A stretch of 55,924 nt of DNA from Maribacter sp. (GCF_016744255.1 NZ_JADGES010000006.1:1-55924), one strand, 5' to 3'. Positions 8,535-17,229 are shown, counted from the stretch's first letter. A program made the numbers and translations. The notes: generated by a model not told the origin, from the sequence alone.

Positions 8535-9293
8535 TTAAAATCCAAAATGTTTGTTAATCGATTCGCCAAGCCACCATTTTGGTTTAACTTGTTTTTTAAC
8601 TAAACCGAATTTTTTAATGGAATGTGTTTCAATATGCGTAATTACATCTTCTACAGAATCGGTTACAAATAGTAGTTTCATGTCTTCTGGACTGATACTT
8701 TCATTTTCAGCCATTAAATATATATGTTCACATAGTTTTTTATGATATTCCGAATCAAAAATGACCACAGGAAAATCTTGGATTACCTTGGTTTGCATTA
8801 AAGTTAGTGCTTCAAACAATTCATCTAAAGTACCAAAGCCACCGGGCATTACCACAAAGGCGTAAGAATATTTCACAAGAATTACTTTTCTTAAAAAGAA
8901 GTATGGAATGTTTATCCATTTATGCAGATACGGATTTGGCTTTTGTTCAAAAGGTAAAATAATATTGCATCCGACCGAGTTTCCACCAGCTTCAAAAGCA
9001 CCTTTATTGGCAGCTTCCATAATGCCTGGACCACCACCTGTCATTACTGTAAATCCTGTTTTTGCTAAGGCTGCTCCAATTTTTTTGGCATTTTTGTAAT
9101 GTTCAGAATCTTCCGTAAATCTTGCCGAACCAAAAACTGTAACACAAGGCCCAATAAAGTGCATTTTTCTGAAGGCTTTAATAAAATTGAAAAAGACTTT
9201 AAAAGCAAAAGTCAATTCTTTAAAACGAGATAAAGGACCTCTTACAAATAAAGATTCATCTTTAGATAATTCGACGTTTTTCTCTGTTTTCAT
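8535..9293 (-). CDS. LOG / TIGR00730-family Rossmann-fold protein
   Basis: The product has 252 residues with the two family signatures: GGGPGIMEAANKGAFEAGG and PGGFGTLDELFEALTLMQT. The PGGxGTxxE motif forms the active site of nucleoside 5'-monophosphate phosphoribohydrolases (cytokinin-activating LOG enzymes). In bacteria the substrate is usually unproven. It is a soluble cytoplasmic protein, somewhat longer than plant LOG enzymes because of a 50-residue N-terminal extension. It lies 10 bases downstream of the second ABC permease and so is probably the last gene of the TetR-headed efflux operon. Confidence 0.9.
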   Translation of the reverse strand: MKTEKNVELSKDESLFVRGPLSRFKELTFAFKVFFNFIKAFRKMHFIGPCVTVFGSARFTEDSEHYKNAKKIGAALAKTGFTVMTGGGPGIMEAANKGAFEAGGNSVGCNIILPFEQKPNPYLHKWINIPYFFLRKVILVKYSYAFVVMPGGFGTLDELFEALTLMQTKVIQDFPVVIFDSEYHKKLCEHIYLMAENESISPEDMKLLFVTDSVEDVITHIETHSIKKFGLVKKQVKPKWWLGESINKHFGF

Positions 9294-9303
9294 ACCTCAT
9301 ATT

Positions 9304-10425
9304 TTAAGTCGTCTTTTTATAACTCCAAACGGCTAATCCATTCATAATTATAGCATAAAGCAATGTTTTTAATAACTGCGGAAGAATATCCATAAAGCCA
9401 GAGCCCTTAAGCATTACCATACGCATAACTTCTACAAAGTATTTAATTGGATTAAACTCTGTAAGAATTTGAGCCCATTTTGGCATACTTTCTATAGGAG
9501 TAAACAAACCGCTCATTAAAATAAAAATAACCGTAAAAAACCAAGCGATAAACATAGCTTGTTGTTGCGTATCTGTAAAATTTGAAATGAATAATCCTAT
9601 CCCTAAAACCACTAAAATATAAATAGAAGTATAGAAATACATGAGTGGTAAACTACCTAACATAGGAACATTAAAAATGAGTTTGGCAATAATTAAACCT
9701 ATGGTCAATAACCCCATACCAATTACCCAAAACGGAAAAAGTTTCCCTATTATAAACTGACTTTTTTTAATTGGGGTAACATTAATTTGCTCTAAAGTTC
9801 CAATTTCTTTTTCTCGTACTATATTCATTCCAGACAGAAATAAAGTAATCATGGTTACCAGTAAAACTAATATACCTGGAACCATAAAGGTTTTATAGTT
9901 TAGCGTTTGGTTATACCAAAATAGAGGAATGGTCTCGATCCTTGTTGGCTGTACTTGTTTGTCTGAAGGTTTTAATAAATCGACTTTTAAATTTGAATTA
10001 AAACGTTGAATAATCTGTGTTACATATACATTTTCTACACCTGCTGCTGCACCATCTATAGCATTAATAGTAACGCCTAAACGATTATATTTTTCTTTAT
10101 ATAAATCGCGCTCAAAATAGTTTGGAATTTCTAATAAAACATCTACTTCTCCTTTAAGCATTGCAGAGCTTGCCAATCTTTCTGAAGAAAAATCTGTTAA
10201 AACATTAAAATAAGTGGAAGCATTAAATTTTTCTATTAACGCTCTAGATGTGGTGGTATGGTCCATATCTACATACCCAAATTTGATGTTTTTAACTTCA
10301 AAAGTAGCTGCATTAGACAAGATAACTAGTTGCAATAAAGGCAAAACAAAAATTATAGGAAGCATACCTTTGTTTCTAAAAATCTGCTTAAACTCTTTTT
10401 GTATGATGTATATAATTGTTTTCAT
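9304..10425 (-). CDS. ABC-2 type multidrug transporter permease
   Basis: The product has 373 residues: an N-terminal helix (about 20-40), a large periplasmic domain (about 45-180), then five helices from about residue 180 to the end. MNIVREKEIGTLEQINVTPI is the ABC-2 coupling-helix signature, and FMVPGILVLLVTMI precedes it. This is the YhhJ/YbhR class, in which two permeases pair with one or two ATPases and a HlyD/TolC conduit. The paired permease lies upstream across a 108-bp gap that contains small repeats. Confidence 0.9.
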   Translation of the reverse strand: MKTIIYIIQKEFKQIFRNKGMLPIIFVLPLLQLVILSNAATFEVKNIKFGYVDMDHTTTSRALIEKFNASTYFNVLTDFSSERLASSAMLKGEVDVLLEIPNYFERDLYKEKYNRLGVTINAIDGAAAGVENVYVTQIIQRFNSNLKVDLLKPSDKQVQPTRIETIPLFWYNQTLNYKTFMVPGILVLLVTMITLFLSGMNIVREKEIGTLEQINVTPIKKSQFIIGKLFPFWVIGMGLLTIGLIIAKLIFNVPMLGSLPLMYFYTSIYILVVLGIGLFISNFTDTQQQAMFIAWFFTVIFILMSGLFTPIESMPKWAQILTEFNPIKYFVEVMRMVMLKGSGFMDILPQLLKTLLYAIIMNGLAVWSYKKTT

Positions 10426-10432
10426 ATAACTT

Positions 10433-10505
10433 CCTGCGCAGGCAGAAATCTTTTTTAATTGACATTATATCTATTAGGTTTTAGCTTCGACTTCGCTCAG
10501 CAACC
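10433..10505. repeat. Short palindromic intergenic repeats between the permease genes
   Basis: CCTGCGCAGG at 10433-10442 is a perfect 10-base palindrome. CTTCGACTTCGCTCAGCAACC lies at 10485-10505. Both are GC-rich relative to the surrounding sequence and resemble short interspersed words I associate with Flavobacteria genomes. They separate two genes that should be cotranscribed, so they may form an mRNA hairpin that tunes the downstream permease. Confidence 0.5.
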
Positions 10506-10533
10506 ATAAAACCTCGTAGGATAACTAACTTTT

Positions 10534-11640
10534 TTACTCTAATCTAATTTTATATTTCTTAATACTCAATGCAATAAAAAATACGGTCATTCCAAATAAA
10601 ACTAAAGTTTCTTTCCAAATATATTGCAGTCCAACTCCTTTAAGCATTATCCCTTTTATAATGATTATGAACCATTTAGCAGGAATAATATTACTAATAA
10701 CTTGCAATGGTATTGGCATACTTGAAATAGGGAATATAAACCCAGACAATAAAATTACCGGGAGCATTAATCCCATTAAAGAAATCATCATTGCAGTTTG
10801 TTGCGTTGCAGAAATGGTAGAGATTAATATACCCAATGCTAAAGCACTTATTATAAAAAGAACACTTTCTAATGCCAATAACAACAAGCTACCTTGAATA
10901 GGCATATTAAAAATAAAAATACTCAACACTACAATAACTACAGCGTTAATGACGGACAGAAAAATATAAGGAAACACTTTTCCTATAATTACCTGAAATG
11001 GTTTTAGTGGCGATACCAAAAGAATTTCCATAGTACCTAATTCTTTCTCTCTAGTGATAGAAATAGAAGTCATCATTGCAGACACAAGCATAAGAATAAT
11101 AGTCATTACACCAGGAACAAACATATAAACACTTTTTAATTCTGGATTGTAAACCATACGTGTTTCGGTAACTATTTGATAGGCTATTATTATTTCTTTG
11201 TTTACTTCTTTTTGATATTGCTGCAGAATGGCATTTACATAATTACTGATGGTATTTGCGGTATTTGGGTCGGTAGCATCTGTAATAATCTGAATCGTAG
11301 CTTTGTGTTCTTTAATGAGGTTTTTACTAAAATCTTTTTCAAAATTTAAAACAGCTTTCACATGTCCTTTTTGAAAAACAGAAGCAATATCTGCTTCACG
11401 GGTAACCATTTGTTTGATGCTAAAATATTTTGAAGCGGCTATTTTGTTGATGATTTCTTTGGTTGTAGCGTCTTTGGAATGGTCTAAAATAGCAATGTCT
11501 ACATTATTAATTTCATTGGTAATAGCAAAACCAAACAATAAAATTTGGGCAATTGGCATTCCAAAGAGAATAAACAACGAACGCCTATCTCTAAATATAT
11601 GGTAGAATTCTTTCTTTACAAAGCCTATAAACCTTTTCAT
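10534..11640 (-). CDS. ABC-2 type multidrug transporter permease
   Basis: The product has 368 residues and the same topology as the downstream permease: one N-terminal helix, a periplasmic domain and a C-terminal block of helices. The signature MTSISITREKELGTMEILLV precedes the membrane block. It is a paralogue of the other permease and the two probably form a heterodimer. Its start overlaps the end of the second ATPase gene by 4 bases (ATGA type), indicating tight translational coupling. Confidence 0.9.
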   Translation of the reverse strand: MKRFIGFVKKEFYHIFRDRRSLFILFGMPIAQILLFGFAITNEINNVDIAILDHSKDATTKEIINKIAASKYFSIKQMVTREADIASVFQKGHVKAVLNFEKDFSKNLIKEHKATIQIITDATDPNTANTISNYVNAILQQYQKEVNKEIIIAYQIVTETRMVYNPELKSVYMFVPGVMTIILMLVSAMMTSISITREKELGTMEILLVSPLKPFQVIIGKVFPYIFLSVINAVVIVVLSIFIFNMPIQGSLLLLALESVLFIISALALGILISTISATQQTAMMISLMGLMLPVILLSGFIFPISSMPIPLQVISNIIPAKWFIIIIKGIMLKGVGLQYIWKETLVLFGMTVFFIALSIKKYKIRLE

Positions 11641-12365
11641 CCTCTTGCTAATTTTAAGAATACATCGTTCATATTCGCCGCATTAAACTGTTCTTTCAGC
11701 TTTTTCGGAGTACCTAATGCTTCTATTTTACCGTTAACCATAATAGACACACGATCGCAATATTCTGCTTCATCCATATAATGCGTGGTTACAAAAACAG
11801 TAGTTCCTAAATGAGCCGCTTTGTAAATTAGTTCCCAAAATTGACGCCTTGTAATGGGATCTACACCTCCCGTAGGTTCATCTAAAAACACAATTTTAGG
11901 GTCGTGAAGCAAAGACACGGAAAACGATATTTTTTGTTTCCATCCCAATGGTAAAGAGCCTACTAATTGATTAGCAATTTCATCAAGCCCCAATTCCTTA
12001 ATCAAAGCATCCGATTTTTCTTTTATTTTTTTTCGAGACAAACCATAGATACCTCCAAAAAATGTTATGTTTTCTTTAACCGTTAAATCGTCATACAAAG
12101 CAAATTTCTGACTCATATAACCAATATTCCTCTTAATATTTTCTGCCTCTGTAAACACATCGAAACCTGCAACTTTAGCTTTTCCAGATGTGGGATTAGA
12201 AATGCCAATTAGCATTTTCATAGCCGTAGTTTTTCCAGCACCATTAGCCCCTAAAAATCCAAATATTTCGCCTTTTTCCACCTCGAAAGTAATGGCGTTT
12301 ACTGCTGTAAAATCCCCAAACATTTTGGTTAACCCTTCTACTTGTATGACTTTGTTATCGCTCAT
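11637..12365 (-). CDS. ABC transporter ATP-binding protein
   Basis: The product has 242 residues and is a complete nucleotide-binding domain: Walker A GANGAGKTTAMK, Q-loop region MSQKFALYDDLTV, Walker B IVFLDEPTGGVDP and H-loop TTHYMDEAEYCD. The ABC signature is atypical: SLPLGWKQKISFSVSLLHDP stands where LSGGxxQ is expected. It pairs with the 300-residue ATPase immediately upstream (1-base overlap) in a heteromeric pump. Confidence 0.92.
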   Translation of the reverse strand: MSDNKVIQVEGLTKMFGDFTAVNAITFEVEKGEIFGFLGANGAGKTTAMKMLIGISNPTSGKAKVAGFDVFTEAENIKRNIGYMSQKFALYDDLTVKENITFFGGIYGLSRKKIKEKSDALIKELGLDEIANQLVGSLPLGWKQKISFSVSLLHDPKIVFLDEPTGGVDPITRRQFWELIYKAAHLGTTVFVTTHYMDEAEYCDRVSIMVNGKIEALGTPKKLKEQFNAANMNDVFLKLARG

Positions 12366-13267
12366 TATTTTGCTAATTCCATAAAAGTATCTTCTATGGT
12401 TGGTTGCGTTGTTGCAATAGTAATATCCGTAAGCCCTTTGGTCTTTAAGTAATCCTTTAAGCTTTCCGTATCAAAATCTGTTCTATGGTCTGTATAGTGT
12501 ACAAATTCGCCAAAAGGATACACGCTGTATTGGTGCTCGTATGCCTTTAGACTCTCTATAAGTTTGTACATATTATCTCCTCTTACGTTATACATCTTTT
12601 TAGGATAGTGTTTAACAATCTCTGCAGGGGTATCTATCTCTAGAATTTCACCGTTTTGTATGAGAGCTATTCGGTCACATAATTCGGCTTCGTCCATATA
12701 TGGTGTAGACACCAAAATGGTAATATCCTTTTGTTGCAGTCGTTTTAGCATTTCCCAAAATTCTTTTCTAGAAACTGGATCAACTCCTGTTGTTGGTTCA
12801 TCTAAAAACAAGACTTTAGGTTTGTGAATTAAAGCACAACACAAAGCCAATTTTTGTTTCATACCACCAGACAATTTTCCGGCTCTACGATCCTTAAAGG
12901 GCTCTATTTGTACGTAAATCTCTTTTATTAAATCGTAATTCTCTGCAATCGTAGTTCCAAAAATAGTAGCAAAGAAATTTAAATTTTCTTCGACCGTTAA
13001 ATCTTGATATAAAGAGAATTTTCCAGGCATATAGCCAACACTATTTCTTATGTTTTTATAATCCAACACCACATTAAAACCTGCAACTGTTGCCGTGCCT
13101 TCATTAGCTATTAAAAGCGTGGTTAAAATTCTAAAAAGCGTTGTTTTGCCTGCTCCATCCGGACCAATAAGTCCAAAAAGCTCCCCTTCTTTTACTTCAA
13201 AAGAAATGTTTTGTAACGCTTTTACGTTTTTGTAAGATTTACTGATATGTTGAACGGATATACTCAC
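12365..13267 (-). CDS. ABC transporter ATP-binding protein
   Basis: The product has 300 residues. It shows Walker A GPDGAGKTTLFR, signature KLSGGMKQKLALC, Walker B VLFLDEPTTGVDP, and a switch region reading VSTPYMDEAELCD in which Pro replaces the usual switch His. An extra C-terminal domain (about 225-300) follows. The start codon is GTG. The intact signature here complements the degenerate one in its partner, consistent with asymmetric ATP sites in a heterodimer. A hairpin in the 85-bp gap upstream separates it from the DUF2202 gene. Confidence 0.92.
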   Translation of the reverse strand: MSISVQHISKSYKNVKALQNISFEVKEGELFGLIGPDGAGKTTLFRILTTLLIANEGTATVAGFNVVLDYKNIRNSVGYMPGKFSLYQDLTVEENLNFFATIFGTTIAENYDLIKEIYVQIEPFKDRRAGKLSGGMKQKLALCCALIHKPKVLFLDEPTTGVDPVSRKEFWEMLKRLQQKDITILVSTPYMDEAELCDRIALIQNGEILEIDTPAEIVKHYPKKMYNVRGDNMYKLIESLKAYEHQYSVYPFGEFVHYTDHRTDFDTESLKDYLKTKGLTDITIATTQPTIEDTFMELAK

Positions 13268-13310
13268 AAATATGTTTCTTTTTTTATTTTATTGCAATTC
13301 ATAAAATTAC

Positions 13311-13338
13311 CAACAGCACTCAAAAAGAAGTGCTGTTG
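13311..13338 (-). terminator. Perfect 10-bp hairpin inside the efflux operon
   Basis: CAACAGCACT at 13311-13320 pairs perfectly with AGTGCTGTTG at 13329-13338 across an 8-base loop. On the minus strand it is followed by an AT-rich run but no strong T tract. It may act as an attenuator or RNA-processing site between the DUF2202 gene and the ATPase genes. Confidence 0.55.
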
Positions 13339-13352
13339 TATATTGTCTTTGA

Positions 13353-13967
13353 TTAATTACCACAACCACCACCTGTTTCACTTAAAATAGAATTGTAATA
13401 ATCTATTGAAATATATTGTGGTGTATAAATTATATCGTTATTGTATAGCTGGTTGGTGTAAGAGCGGATATGATTTTTTGAGCCACAGGTAAGTTTATCA
13501 TAAACACTTAATAAATCGGGCTTAATTGTATTATTAATAAAATCCTTAATGTCATTAATATCTAAATCTTCAATGATTGCTCCAACGATTAGAGCTTCTA
13601 CCAATGAAATATCGGATTGAATAATTAAGTTGTCGTAAATTGTTTGTATTTCCTGGTTATTAAAAACACCTATCTCTGCATTGGCCGAATCTGGAATATT
13701 ATATTTTTTCATTACTGCTAATACATTATCCATATGCGATTGTTCGCTCTTTGCAATATTGTTAAAAATTGCTATGTTATATGTATTAAAAGAGTGCAAA
13801 TAAACATCTCTTGCCAGTTTTTCTTCTTCTCTTAAAAAAATTAAATCATTTATTTCATCTTGAGTTAATTCTTGTGTTTCTGCCTCTGTAATATCATTAT
13901 TGTCATCCGAAGAACAATTACTGAGCAACAGAACACTTAGTACTGTTAAAATTATTGTTTTTTTCAT
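13353..13967 (-). CDS. DUF2202 ferritin-like lipoprotein
   Basis: The product has 204 residues with a lipoprotein signal (lipobox LLSNCSS, Cys18). The mature part carries the DUF2202 core LREEEKLARDVYLHSFNTY and SEQSHMDNVLAVMKKY, a ferritin-like helical bundle in which the Glu and His residues could bind metal. The function of this family is not established. Its place between the HlyD gene (20 bp upstream) and the ABC ATPase genes is unusual for an efflux operon and suggests an accessory envelope role. Confidence 0.85.
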   Translation of the reverse strand: MKKTIILTVLSVLLLSNCSSDDNNDITEAETQELTQDEINDLIFLREEEKLARDVYLHSFNTYNIAIFNNIAKSEQSHMDNVLAVMKKYNIPDSANAEIGVFNNQEIQTIYDNLIIQSDISLVEALIVGAIIEDLDINDIKDFINNTIKPDLLSVYDKLTCGSKNHIRSYTNQLYNNDIIYTPQYISIDYYNSILSETGGGCGN

Positions 13968-13987
13968 CTCTAGATTATTTTATATTA

Positions 13988-14884
13988 TTAATCCTCTAAT
14001 TGCATCCACATTTCTGCAGGCATTCCTATTTTTAGACTTCCATCATTAATCACATTTATTTTTAGAGCATAAACTAAGGCAACACGCTCTTCTTTGGTTT
14101 GTATTATTTTTGGGGTAAATTCAGCCTCGGAAGCAATCCAACCAATAGTTCCTTTATAGCTTTTCATGGCATCCCCATTATCTACTTTAACCGTAACAGC
14201 TTCCCCAATTTTTAAATTAACCAATTGGGTTTCGCTCACGTATACACGTAATTGCATGCTGTTTAAATTGGCAATTTTATAAAGCGGTTTGGCAAAAGCA
14301 GTAATTTCGTTTGGTTCCGCGTATTTAGTTAAAACGGTTCCGTTTACCGGATTAATAATTTTACTTTTCTGAATTTGATCCTCTATTTGTTTAAGCTGTA
14401 CATCCAAATTCTTTAACTCATTAACAACAGGAGCATTTTGCGTTTCCACACTTCGGACACGTTGTTTAATAATATCTATTTCACCAGTAACGTCATCTAA
14501 CTGTTTTTGAGTTCCTGCATTGTCTTTAATTAAGTTTTCTACTCTGTTTTTGTTTATGTTGGCTGTTTTTAGCTGTGCATTTAATACATTAATTTGGGAT
14601 AAAACACCTCTAGATTTGGATACAATTACACTTTTAGACACTACTAATTGCTCTCGTTTTAAGGATAATGGAATAGTATCTATATACCCGACAAAGGCTC
14701 CTTTTTTTAGTTTTTGGCCTTCTTCAATGGTAAAAGACATTAGTTTTCCATTATTTTCTGCAGAAATAGTAATCTCTGTAGCTTCAAAATTGCCATAACC
14801 ATCTGCTTTTCCATTAGAATCACTACAAGAAAAAATGCTTGCAGTAATAATACTTAGTGCTACTGTATAATTAAGGTATTTCAT
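13988..14884 (-). CDS. HlyD-family membrane fusion protein of the efflux pump
   Basis: The product has 298 residues and a lipoprotein-like signal (IFSCSDS, Cys20). A biotinyl-lipoyl half-motif (GKLMSFTIEEGQKLKKGAFVG) is followed by a helical hairpin (about 80-165), the second lipoyl half (VNGTVLTKYAEPNEIT) and a beta-barrel domain. Such adaptors link the inner-membrane ABC pump to a TolC channel. It matches the YbhG/YhiI type by length and by genetic position next to tolC and the ABC genes. The gap to the tolC stop is 11 bases. Confidence 0.9.
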   Translation of the reverse strand: MKYLNYTVALSIITASIFSCSDSNGKADGYGNFEATEITISAENNGKLMSFTIEEGQKLKKGAFVGYIDTIPLSLKREQLVVSKSVIVSKSRGVLSQINVLNAQLKTANINKNRVENLIKDNAGTQKQLDDVTGEIDIIKQRVRSVETQNAPVVNELKNLDVQLKQIEDQIQKSKIINPVNGTVLTKYAEPNEITAFAKPLYKIANLNSMQLRVYVSETQLVNLKIGEAVTVKVDNGDAMKSYKGTIGWIASEAEFTPKIIQTKEERVALVYALKINVINDGSLKIGMPAEMWMQLED

Positions 14885-14895
14885 ACTCTTCTTTA

Positions 14896-16146
14896 TTATT
14901 GTCCTTTAATAACATTGTAATTTGCTTTTGCCAGTTGTAACTGAATTTTATGCCTTACCAAAGTGTTTTCATCCTCATATAAATTGGTGAGCTCTGTAAT
15001 ATAAGCGGAGGAGGTAATTACACCATTTTTAAGCTGCGAATCTGCGGTTTGCAACACCTCTTTTCTAAGGGTAATAATATCGGCATCCGAAGCGATTATA
15101 GCCTCCATTTTCGTAATGTCTTTTTGTTGCTTATTCAGCTCTATGTTGGTATTCAGTTTAAAAATTTCGGTCTCGTTATCTACAATATCCTTGTGGATTG
15201 CTAAAGATTTACGTTTGTTTTTATTCGTATTCCAATCGAATACATTCCAATGCAATTTAACACCAACGGTATAAAAGGATTGAAAAGAATTATCGAGCAT
15301 GTTTAATCCTGGGTTTCCGTAACCACCAGAGGCAAAACCAAGTAATTTAGGTGCGTTTTGTTTGGATATCCGTATTTCGGAACTTTCAATTTCTTCTTTT
15401 TTAAATTGAAACAACTCCAACTCAGGTCTGTTTAAATTTTCTTGTAATTGTATGTCTACCAAAGGGTTTTTAAATAGGGTAGAAGCGTCTAATCTTTTAT
15501 TTACTAAACTAGAAAGCGTTTCTATATGTGTTGTTTTATTACTCTCTAATTCCAGAAACTGTTGTTCTATCTTTAGCAATTCTGCTTCTAGAACTTTGTC
15601 TGAAGACGCTAAAAGGATACCGTATTTAATACCAGATTGCACTTCCTTGAGCTTTGCTTGTAGTTGTGTCTGTTTTGCATTTAATAATAACTCCGATTCT
15701 TGTACTAATAAAACAGAAAAATAAAGTTGATTAATTTGCTGTTTTAGTTGGTATAAACTAACCTCTATCTGTTTTTGCTTTGTTTTTAACTGTGCCGAAT
15801 TTACCTTCAAAGAAGCATTGGTAATACCCCCATTATAAATGAGCTGATTAACAGATAGTGTTGCTTTATATTGGTCTTTGTTTAAGGGTTCAATAGCAGC
15901 GTTGGGAATAGGGATTTCTATTACATCGGATTGATAAGTGGCTTGGGCATCCAAACTAAATTGAGGCAATTTTGCATTTGCAATAACACCAGCATCTAAT
16001 TTGTTTTGGGAGTCTAACAGTTGCGACTGTTTTACCAATGGGTAGTTTTTAGCCACTAAACGGTAACATTCTTCTAGTGTTATGCTTTGTTGCGCAATAC
16101 ACGGAAGTGTAATTAATAGGATGAAAAAAATTAATAAGCGTTTCAT
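14896..16146 (-). CDS. TolC-family outer membrane efflux protein
   Basis: The product has 416 residues and a signal peptide ending near AQQS (residues 18-20). The pattern SITLEECYRLVAKNYP is the characteristic start of the first OEP repeat. Long alpha-helical coiled coils (about 100-215 and 310-400) alternate with short strands, as expected for the trimeric channel-tunnel. It provides the outer-membrane exit for the ABC pump encoded downstream. The gene starts 1 base after the TetR stop codon. Confidence 0.9.
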   Translation of the reverse strand: MKRLLIFFILLITLPCIAQQSITLEECYRLVAKNYPLVKQSQLLDSQNKLDAGVIANAKLPQFSLDAQATYQSDVIEIPIPNAAIEPLNKDQYKATLSVNQLIYNGGITNASLKVNSAQLKTKQKQIEVSLYQLKQQINQLYFSVLLVQESELLLNAKQTQLQAKLKEVQSGIKYGILLASSDKVLEAELLKIEQQFLELESNKTTHIETLSSLVNKRLDASTLFKNPLVDIQLQENLNRPELELFQFKKEEIESSEIRISKQNAPKLLGFASGGYGNPGLNMLDNSFQSFYTVGVKLHWNVFDWNTNKNKRKSLAIHKDIVDNETEIFKLNTNIELNKQQKDITKMEAIIASDADIITLRKEVLQTADSQLKNGVITSSAYITELTNLYEDENTLVRHKIQLQLAKANYNVIKGQ

Positions 16147-16147
16147 T

Positions 16148-16762
16148 TTATGTATTCTTTATGGAATGGATGATAAAATTGGCTACTTCGGCTTTTCTAT
16201 CTTCCATAAGTTTATTATAAGCAGCTTTATCTGTATTTATAAATGTCATAATTAGCGGTCTAGCCACAAATGGGAAAATATTGAGTGCTAGAATATTAAT
16301 AAATAATTGTTCCGCACTTATGGGCTTTATAATGCCTTTTTTAACTTCAATAGCAACCTGTTTACGGAACTTTTCTAGATTAGGAAAGCCTTTATTATCT
16401 TTTAGATTTAAAATAAAATCTGGATTCCTGTTCAATTCTTGGATAATAAAATTGGGTAAGTAGGGATGCTTTATTACAAAGGATATATAATTAGAAGTGA
16501 AGTTCTTAACCTTATCTTCTATGTAAGAGTCATCATTTAAAATAGCATTTAATTGAGGCGCTAGTAAGGAAAATGCATTTTTAAATACAGCCTCGAAAAG
16601 TAGTTGTTTACTTCTATAATAGTAATGCAGCATAGCTTTATTAATACCTGCCTTGTCCGCTATCTCTTGCATACGGGCACCATCCATGCCTTTTGCTTGA
16701 AATACATTTTTTGCTGCATCTAATATTTGCCCTTCTGTATTTTCATCTTTCGCTTTTTTCAT
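16148..16762 (-). CDS. TetR/AcrR-family regulator of the efflux operon
   Basis: The product has 204 residues. A TetR_N helix-turn-helix occupies residues 8-55 (ILDAAKNVFQAKGMDGARMQ; INKAMLHYYYRSKQLLFEAV), followed by an all-helical ligand-binding domain. I chose the ATG at 16762 because the TAnnTTTG promoter and the palindrome lie just upstream. The in-frame TTG at 16795 would sit inside the promoter. As the first gene of the operon it probably represses itself and the pump until an efflux substrate binds. Confidence 0.9.
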   Translation of the reverse strand: MKKAKDENTEGQILDAAKNVFQAKGMDGARMQEIADKAGINKAMLHYYYRSKQLLFEAVFKNAFSLLAPQLNAILNDDSYIEDKVKNFTSNYISFVIKHPYLPNFIIQELNRNPDFILNLKDNKGFPNLEKFRKQVAIEVKKGIIKPISAEQLFINILALNIFPFVARPLIMTFINTDKAAYNKLMEDRKAEVANFIIHSIKNT

Positions 16763-16776
16763 ATCAACCAAACAGT

Positions 16777-16792
16777 TTAACCATGTGGTTAA
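16777..16792. promoter_or_regulatory. Candidate TetR operator
   Basis: TTAACCATGTGGTTAA has perfect 6-base arms (TTAACC/GGTTAA) around a 4-base centre. It sits directly downstream of the -7 box and 15 bases before the regulator's ATG, so bound TetR would block initiation. Its location supports autoregulation; binding is inferred. Confidence 0.65.
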
Positions 16793-16800
16793 CAAATATA
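16793..16800 (-). promoter_or_regulatory. -7 promoter element of the efflux operon
   Basis: On the minus strand this reads TATATTTG, an exact TAnnTTTG match. Transcription would start near 16786, inside the palindrome, leaving a short leader of about 24 bases before the ATG at 16762. Confidence 0.6.
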
Positions 16801-16917
16801 CATATTTATTAGTTTATAAGGATATAAACTATAGAAATATAATTCTAATAGGATCAAACATAAGCACATACATTATCATGGAATATATAATAAATTGAAA
16901 ATAAGTGGAATAAAATG

Positions 16918-16947
16918 TTGTATTCTAAAAAAATGGCACCATCTTTG
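16918..16947 (+). promoter_or_regulatory. Promoter of the cold-shock gene
   Basis: TTG at 16918-16920 is followed after 19 bases by CATCTTTG at 16940-16947, close to the Bacteroidota -33/-7 pair (TTTG and TAnnTTTG). Transcription would begin about 30 bases before the ATG. Confidence 0.55.
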
Positions 16948-16985
16948 CACTTTAACAAGTATTATAAATTTTTAATTACATTACA

Positions 16986-17177
16986 ATGAATAAAGGAACA
17001 GTAAAATTTTTCAACGAGTCTAAAGGATTTGGATTTATCACTGAAGAAGGAGTTGAGAAAGATCACTTTGTACACATTTCAGGTTTAGTTGACGAAGTTC
17101 GTGAAGGCGACAAAGTTGAGTTTGATCTACAAGAAGGAAACAAAGGATTAAATGCAGTAAACGTAAAAGTTATCTAA
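16986..17177 (+). CDS. CspA-family cold-shock protein
   Basis: The product has 63 residues and is one OB-fold cold-shock domain. RNP1 reads KGFGFIT and RNP2 reads HFVHIS; both bind single-stranded RNA or DNA. The start MNKGTVKFFNESKGFGFI is canonical. Such proteins act as RNA chaperones in the cytoplasm. It is a monocistronic gene flanked by a good promoter and a strong terminator, consistent with high expression. Whether it is cold-induced cannot be judged from sequence. Confidence 0.96.
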   Translation: MNKGTVKFFNESKGFGFITEEGVEKDHFVHISGLVDEVREGDKVEFDLQEGNKGLNAVNVKVI

Positions 17178-17200
17178 TACATATACTTCAAGTTTTACAA

Positions 17201-17229
17201 AAGCCCATCCATACGGATGGGCTTTTTTT
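17201..17229 (+). terminator. Rho-independent terminator of the cold-shock gene
   Basis: AAGCCCATCC and GGATGGGCTT form a perfect 10-bp GC-rich stem around ATAC, followed by a T run. It lies 23 bases after the stop codon. Confidence 0.92.

Noticed and set aside
16918-16985. Cold-responsive RNA thermosensor in the cold-shock leader.
   Set aside because: The leader is only about 30 bases, much shorter than the structured leaders of enteric cspA genes.
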